Shown in pieces: positions 59,807 through 64,000 of a stretch of 64,000 bases of DNA; within the stretch, counting starts at the first letter, position 1, and the number at the start of each line of letters is the position of its first letter. The notes under the pieces were generated by a model. The model saw nothing but the letters and a program-made list of their open reading frames with translations. It searched no databases and was not told the DNA's origin. Both the position numbers and the translations under genes were made by a program. The stretch lies in contig MCFE01000110.1 of the NCBI GenBank assembly GCA_002104905.1, forward strand, positions 62,001-126,000. Reading direction: 5' to 3'. This stretch comes from Basidiobolus meristosporus CBS 931.73 (Eukaryota; Basidiobolomycota; Basidiobolomycetes; Basidiobolales; Basidiobolaceae).

Positions 59807-60721
59807 GGATGAAGATATTTTAGACTTGAGAGTGTGCTGATGATGCGATAATGCGCCTTGGTTAAGGTTATATACAAAATTGATAAGCATTTGTACTCGA
59901 TTCCATGGTTGCACATACTCTATCTTCATACAGTACGAGTTGATTGGACACTGGATTGCTTCTACACTATTCCTGCGCTTTGTAATTCAACAGCACTAGC
60001 CTAGCTGAATTATTAATACAACTTGTGATGGAGCTATTGGTACGGCAATACGGTTGAAATGGTATACGCCTCCCCTCTAGTGCTTCTACCTAATTAGGGC
60101 ATGCCATTGCGTGGCACCACCTTGCGTAACACCATGCAGGTCTATGTTAATAATCCAGAAAAAAGGAATCCGGTAGAATGTTTATTAAAGCAACTATCAA
60201 TCATGATGGACCACGAGATGAACTCCAAGAACTCAACTAGAGAATTGTCTCAAGCATGAGGTATTGATCTCCTCATCTTTGGTCAGTAATCAATCATTAA
60301 TTTCCTGATCAAATTAATGGAAGATGACTTTGAATAAACGTTGGGATTCTCCAGATGCCTGGTGATTTCCGTAACCTCTAGCCAGAGCTGGCGATGGTTT
60401 TCGGTAAGCTAAAGCCCCTTGACAGCTTCCATGAATACACAAACTTTAAAGCTGTAAACTCTTGTGGTGGTACGCAAAACTGTCTGCCAGATGATTCATG
60501 GCGATATGGAGTGGCAACCGCTGGATATCTGCCAACGATTCAAACAATCCCCAGTAGAATGTGAAGCCAAACTTGTATCAGGTATTTATTAAACTGCAAT
60601 ACAAATTTATGAAATATACATTGACTTGTGCCAACTATGAAACTAGGAAGGCTCTCAAGTTTTGATGATCAGTGAATGGGAATGTTGATTTAATGGGATG
60701 CGAGATGGGAGTTGTTGCCTG
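59807..60721. other. Upstream region of GST copy 5, no further gene
   Basis: The proximal 80 bp matches the GST copy 2 promoter. The remainder, up to the IBA57 3' end, has no ORF with domain content. Confidence 0.4.
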
Positions 60722-61960
60722 TTAATTTTTCGGCCACCAGTCGGGAATCACTGGGTACACGTTTAGGGGTTTCTCGTCGCTCCCCAACATCTGCAACTTG
60801 ATATCCGGTTTCTGCAAAGCTTCAAGGCGAACCAAAGCTAACCCGATGTTATGGATGCCACCGCAGAATTTAGCATTGTTTCTTGTGTTCTTTGCACCAT
60901 CAACAGCAATGTCCTGAGCAGGTGGTGGCAATTCTAGCTGAACGCTACGATCAATCTTGATTTGGGTAGGTGTGGGTGATAATGCTTCCGAGTCTGGGGT
61001 GATTTGAACGGGAAGGATACGTTTACGAGTGACTCCCGTGTGATACGTACGAATGGTAAGCTCCTGGCCCACGTAACAGCCTTTGCGAAAGTCGATTCCA
61101 TTCATATAATCAAAGTTGGACTCTAGTGGTAAAGATGTGCCGGTAAAGAAGTCAGAGCCTTCTGGTACGCCGTGAAGAATTCGGCGAATCGTGTATTCAC
61201 TGGAGGGAAGCTGCTTGAAGCTGTGAGGCAACGAGAGTTCTTTATCTGCAGGCAATACAACCCGATTTCCCAACCCGGGATATCTAGTATCTCGGCATCT
61301 AATGTCACCAATCTCTTTAAGTATCAAGCTTCCTTGCGGAACATTGCTCGATTTGCCGATCTCAAAGGAGTTGGCCTGAGGTCCCCATATGTTCCAAACA
61401 TTGTATTCCTCACTTACATCCTGTACCTTCACTTTTGAGCGAAGGATGTACTTCTTGATATGCTTCAGCAAGTCTTTGGTATTGTCGGAGGAACATTCAA
61501 TTAGGAACACAGGTGAGGGGAAGTTGAGCCCCTGGTTCTTCGGGTATATGAATGCGTCATAAAGAACACGGCCCTATAGACAATTACGTGTATCGGTTAT
61601 CCCTGTGCACACTGTGGTATCGAATCCTGTCAAATAACTTACATTGGGTGCCAAGAAAGCGGTAAAGAACCCATCCCCACCAGTGGCGATATGTGGCATA
61701 TGGTTTGTGATAATTCCCTGTAAAAACTTCACGCTGTCATCGCCATGCAGCTGAAGTAGGCCTCGGTTTGGAACCTTCAAAAAATTGTCCCCCTCATGCA
61801 GGGGATCCTTCTCGAAAGTAGGGGACAGTGGAGATATCGTAGTGAAAGTACGGCATGCGCGTTTCAAGAATGCTGAAGAGATCAGGTGTCGTGCGGTTGT
61901 CGAGGTCTTAATAACACCGGAAAACATCGCAAGAAGTGTACCAGTAAAATATTGCTTCAA
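60722..61960 (-). CDS. IBA57: Iba57, mitochondrial [4Fe-4S] assembly factor
   Basis: Two exons (61643-61960, 60722-61573; intron 69 nt) give 389 residues. A basic presequence (TTARHLISSAFLKRACRTF) points to mitochondria. The folate-binding-fold core begins GLLQLHGDDSVKFLQGIITN and continues with FLAPNGRVLYDAFIYP across the intron. The family signature KGCYVGQELTIRTYHTG is complete, including the Cys needed in the motif. The role is late assembly of [4Fe-4S] proteins such as aconitase with Isa1 and Isa2. The YgfZ/GcvT relatives lack the presequence. The start could also be the next Met, 11 codons downstream. Confidence 0.94.
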
Positions 61961-62251
61961 GGAACAGTTGAGGATTAAAAGATTCCCAGTTGCTAATTAC
62001 GCTGAATTCAGATTGGCACAGCATCGTGGGATACATCCCGCGAGAGCCAATCAAAGTCAACATCCTAATATAAGAGTAACGATTGAGATTATCGATCAGG
62101 TGCGGTATCATTCGACTCCATCAATCAGAATTTTTCGCCCAGATGAGGAATACATATGGTTGGAATTGTTCAAGCTAGGTTTATTTAGGAGCTTCATGTA
62201 CATAGATTTCATGTTGGCAACACAGCGTCAAGGATGCACGGCAATGGTGGC

Positions 62252-62920
62252 TTAGGCGCGGGCTTTGTTATAACGCTCAGTGACATTGTTCCAGTTCACT
62301 ATTTTCCAAATCTCAGTCAGGTAATCTGGGCGAGCATTCTTGTATTGAAGATAATATGCATGCTCCCATACATCGACACCGAGAAGCGGGACCAAGTCAG
62401 TAAGAACGTCTTGGTTAGCGGTAGTTTGGATCTGTAAAGATTTCTTAGCCTTATTGTAGCCTAACCATCCCCAGCCTGAGCCCTGCACTGCGGTAGTCTG
62501 AGTGTTGAACTGCTTGATAAACTGCTCCAGAGAACCGAAATCACGCTTGATGGCTTCCAGTAGCTCACCCTTGGGAGGTTCGCCACCTCCCTCCTTAAGA
62601 GGGGCCAGGTTGGTCCAGAAAATACTATGATTAACGTGACCTCCACCGTTGAATTTCAATGCAGGCTGCAAGGAAATCTGGGTGGTAAGGTCATTTTTGC
62701 TGATTGCTTCGGAGTTTTTTTCTTCGGCGATATTCAGGTTGTTAACATATGTTTGATGATGTTTACTATGGTGAAGACGCATAATCTCGGTGCTAATGAT
62801 CGGCTCTAGGGCATCGTAGTCGTAAGGAAGGTCGGGAAGTGTGTGTTTTGAGCGAAGCGCCACCAGCGAAGGGGCAGCGAAATTCACTTTGGTGGTCGAT
62901 TTGGCAAGAGTACGCAACAT
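62252..62920 (-). CDS. SOD2: Mitochondrial Mn/Fe superoxide dismutase
   Basis: A single exon; the ATG at 62920 gives 222 residues with a short presequence ([20 protein letters not shown]). The frame is open to 62983, but the extra 21 residues are unlike a presequence. The metal ligands are present in order: His in [17 protein letters not shown], His in [11 protein letters not shown], then Asp and His in [15 protein letters not shown]. The sequence SGWGWLGYN is also typical. Domain order and the C-terminus ([10 protein letters not shown]) fit the mitochondrial tetrameric form. Mn is the usual metal; the sequence alone does not prove it. Confidence 0.95.
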   Translation of the reverse strand: MLRTLAKSTTKVNFAAPSLVALRSKHTLPDLPYDYDALEPIISTEIMRLHHSKHHQTYVNNLNIAEEKNSEAISKNDLTTQISLQPALKFNGGGHVNHSIFWTNLAPLKEGGGEPPKGELLEAIKRDFGSLEQFIKQFNTQTTAVQGSGWGWLGYNKAKKSLQIQTTANQDVLTDLVPLLGVDVWEHAYYLQYKNARPDYLTEIWKIVNWNNVTERYNKARA

Positions 62921-64000
62921 GATTGATGAGGTGCCGCATGGAGCCATGGGTGGCTTTATATTTGATGTAGAGTGTCTATTCAAAGTACTCGGTAGTCATG
63001 CGTCATCCTTCATCGTGTGACTTGAGTTTTTAAAACGTCATTCATTACCTGGTAGGATAGTCATCACGCAACCCAATAGCAGGGCATTACTAATACCTGG
63101 GAAACCAGAACCTGAATGTATAGATTGCTCGGCCATAGAGTAGAATTGCATTGCAGAAGCAACGGCCATTCTCAAAACCCGTGAAAGATTACTTTAGCAC
63201 GACCAAGACATCCTAACTGGCTTGGAGTACTCTTTAGCTCATTGTTCGCCTTCTGGCTAGATGCCGTCATCGATGATATTTCTCAAGTGCAACCGAAAAC
63301 GGACTGCCAGTCCACCCATGGCCAGTGTTGCTGAAACCACATGTCTCCCATCACTGGATATTGAGGGCACAGAGCTGGTACGATGCTAATCAATGGGCAC
63401 CCAGTGCGGATGAAGTAGATCATAACGTGTAGTTGCATGAGGAATAGTGATCTTTCTTTTCACCAAGCCATCCTATCACTCAAACAAATAATCCACAGTA
63501 AATTGGCTCGATATTTCTGTTGATCCGCCCATATGAGTTCAATATAAATAACTGGAAATGAATACGAGGGATGCGTTCAAATGCGTCAATTTCGCAGAAG
63601 ATACAAGCGGCGCTTTCAGGTGGGTTGTAGAACCTAACCGATTGCCCCAGAAGGGCTCAGGTACATGTCTGAGTATTTCGATGTTGCTGACGATTGTCCA
63701 TTCTACATCACGGGATGTGTAGGCACATATTTTCTGTCTATTGCCCACGTAGTATAATGGTGTTTTCATAAGACCAAAGTACTTGATGATGGCTTTCAGA
63801 TCAAATCAAGTGCCAACGGAGTTCTCACTGAAGGGTTAGAAACAGAGGCAGTCGGATTCTCCCTGATGAGTAGATTGGCAGGCACGTGAGCTTGGTGTGC
63901 AAAGCAAGTGAATGTGGTTCATCACATATATCAAAGGGGTTCTGATATGCAGCATTTCAACATGAACTAAGCGAGCTGGTCCCTCAAAAATAAAGAAAAC
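62921..64000. other. Upstream region of SOD2, no further gene to the window end
   Basis: No ORF longer than 80 codons and no splice-linked candidates with domain content. A 76-codon minus ORF at 63539 is unsupported. Confidence 0.4.

Overview
The window is nuclear DNA from a fungus, most likely an early-diverging, zygomycete-type lineage; the genus is not established. Evidence: genes carry short (about 45-80 nt) GT-AG introns with exon phases that join cleanly; the gene set is fungal (PacC/Rim101 zinc-finger factor, WOPR/Gti1-Pac2 regulator, Tvp18, IBA57, Zip4/Spo22, a bZIP of GCN4/CPC-1 type). A haem-regulated-type eIF2alpha kinase, tandem-PAS proteins, PH-tectonin-lipase fusions and expanded sigma-like GSTs are typical of zygomycetes rather than Saccharomycotina.

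Layout. 1-6 kb is a graveyard of degenerate Ty1/Copia elements: a broken pol running off the left edge, a 3' LTR with a small TA-flanked MITE inside it, two more LTR ends that each keep a stub of pol, and unidentified repeat ORFs. 6-14.5 kb: a possible small secreted protein, an HRI-like eIF2alpha kinase, an NmrA-like oxidoreductase and a 1,196-residue PH-tectonin-class-3-lipase protein. 15-19.5 kb: three sigma-like GST genes in tandem (+). 20-28 kb: a tandem-PAS protein, a candidate 49-residue acidic protein, a WOPR regulator and large gene-poor stretches. 28-40 kb: COX6B/Cox12, Vps45, an m-AAA protease, PacC, a GNAT acetyltransferase and a three-KH RNA-binding protein. 40-57 kb: a many-exon Zip4/Spo22 meiotic gene, a GCN4-like bZIP with upstream ORFs, two related C2H2 genes, Tvp18, ribosomal protein eL34 and Mgs1/WRNIP1. 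57-60 kb: two further GST genes in inverse orientation. 60-63 kb: IBA57 and mitochondrial Mn/Fe-SOD.

Connections. There are no operons; genes are monocistronic. Two themes recur: stress and redox defence (five GSTs, SOD2, HRI kinase, GCN4-like bZIP with uORFs) and mitochondrial function (COX6B, m-AAA protease, IBA57, SOD2). The five GST genes form two inverted clusters about 40 kb apart with near-identical introns and swapped internal cassettes, which points to ongoing gene conversion. Exon boundaries were worked out by hand from splice signals and reading phase; no alignment or database search was run.
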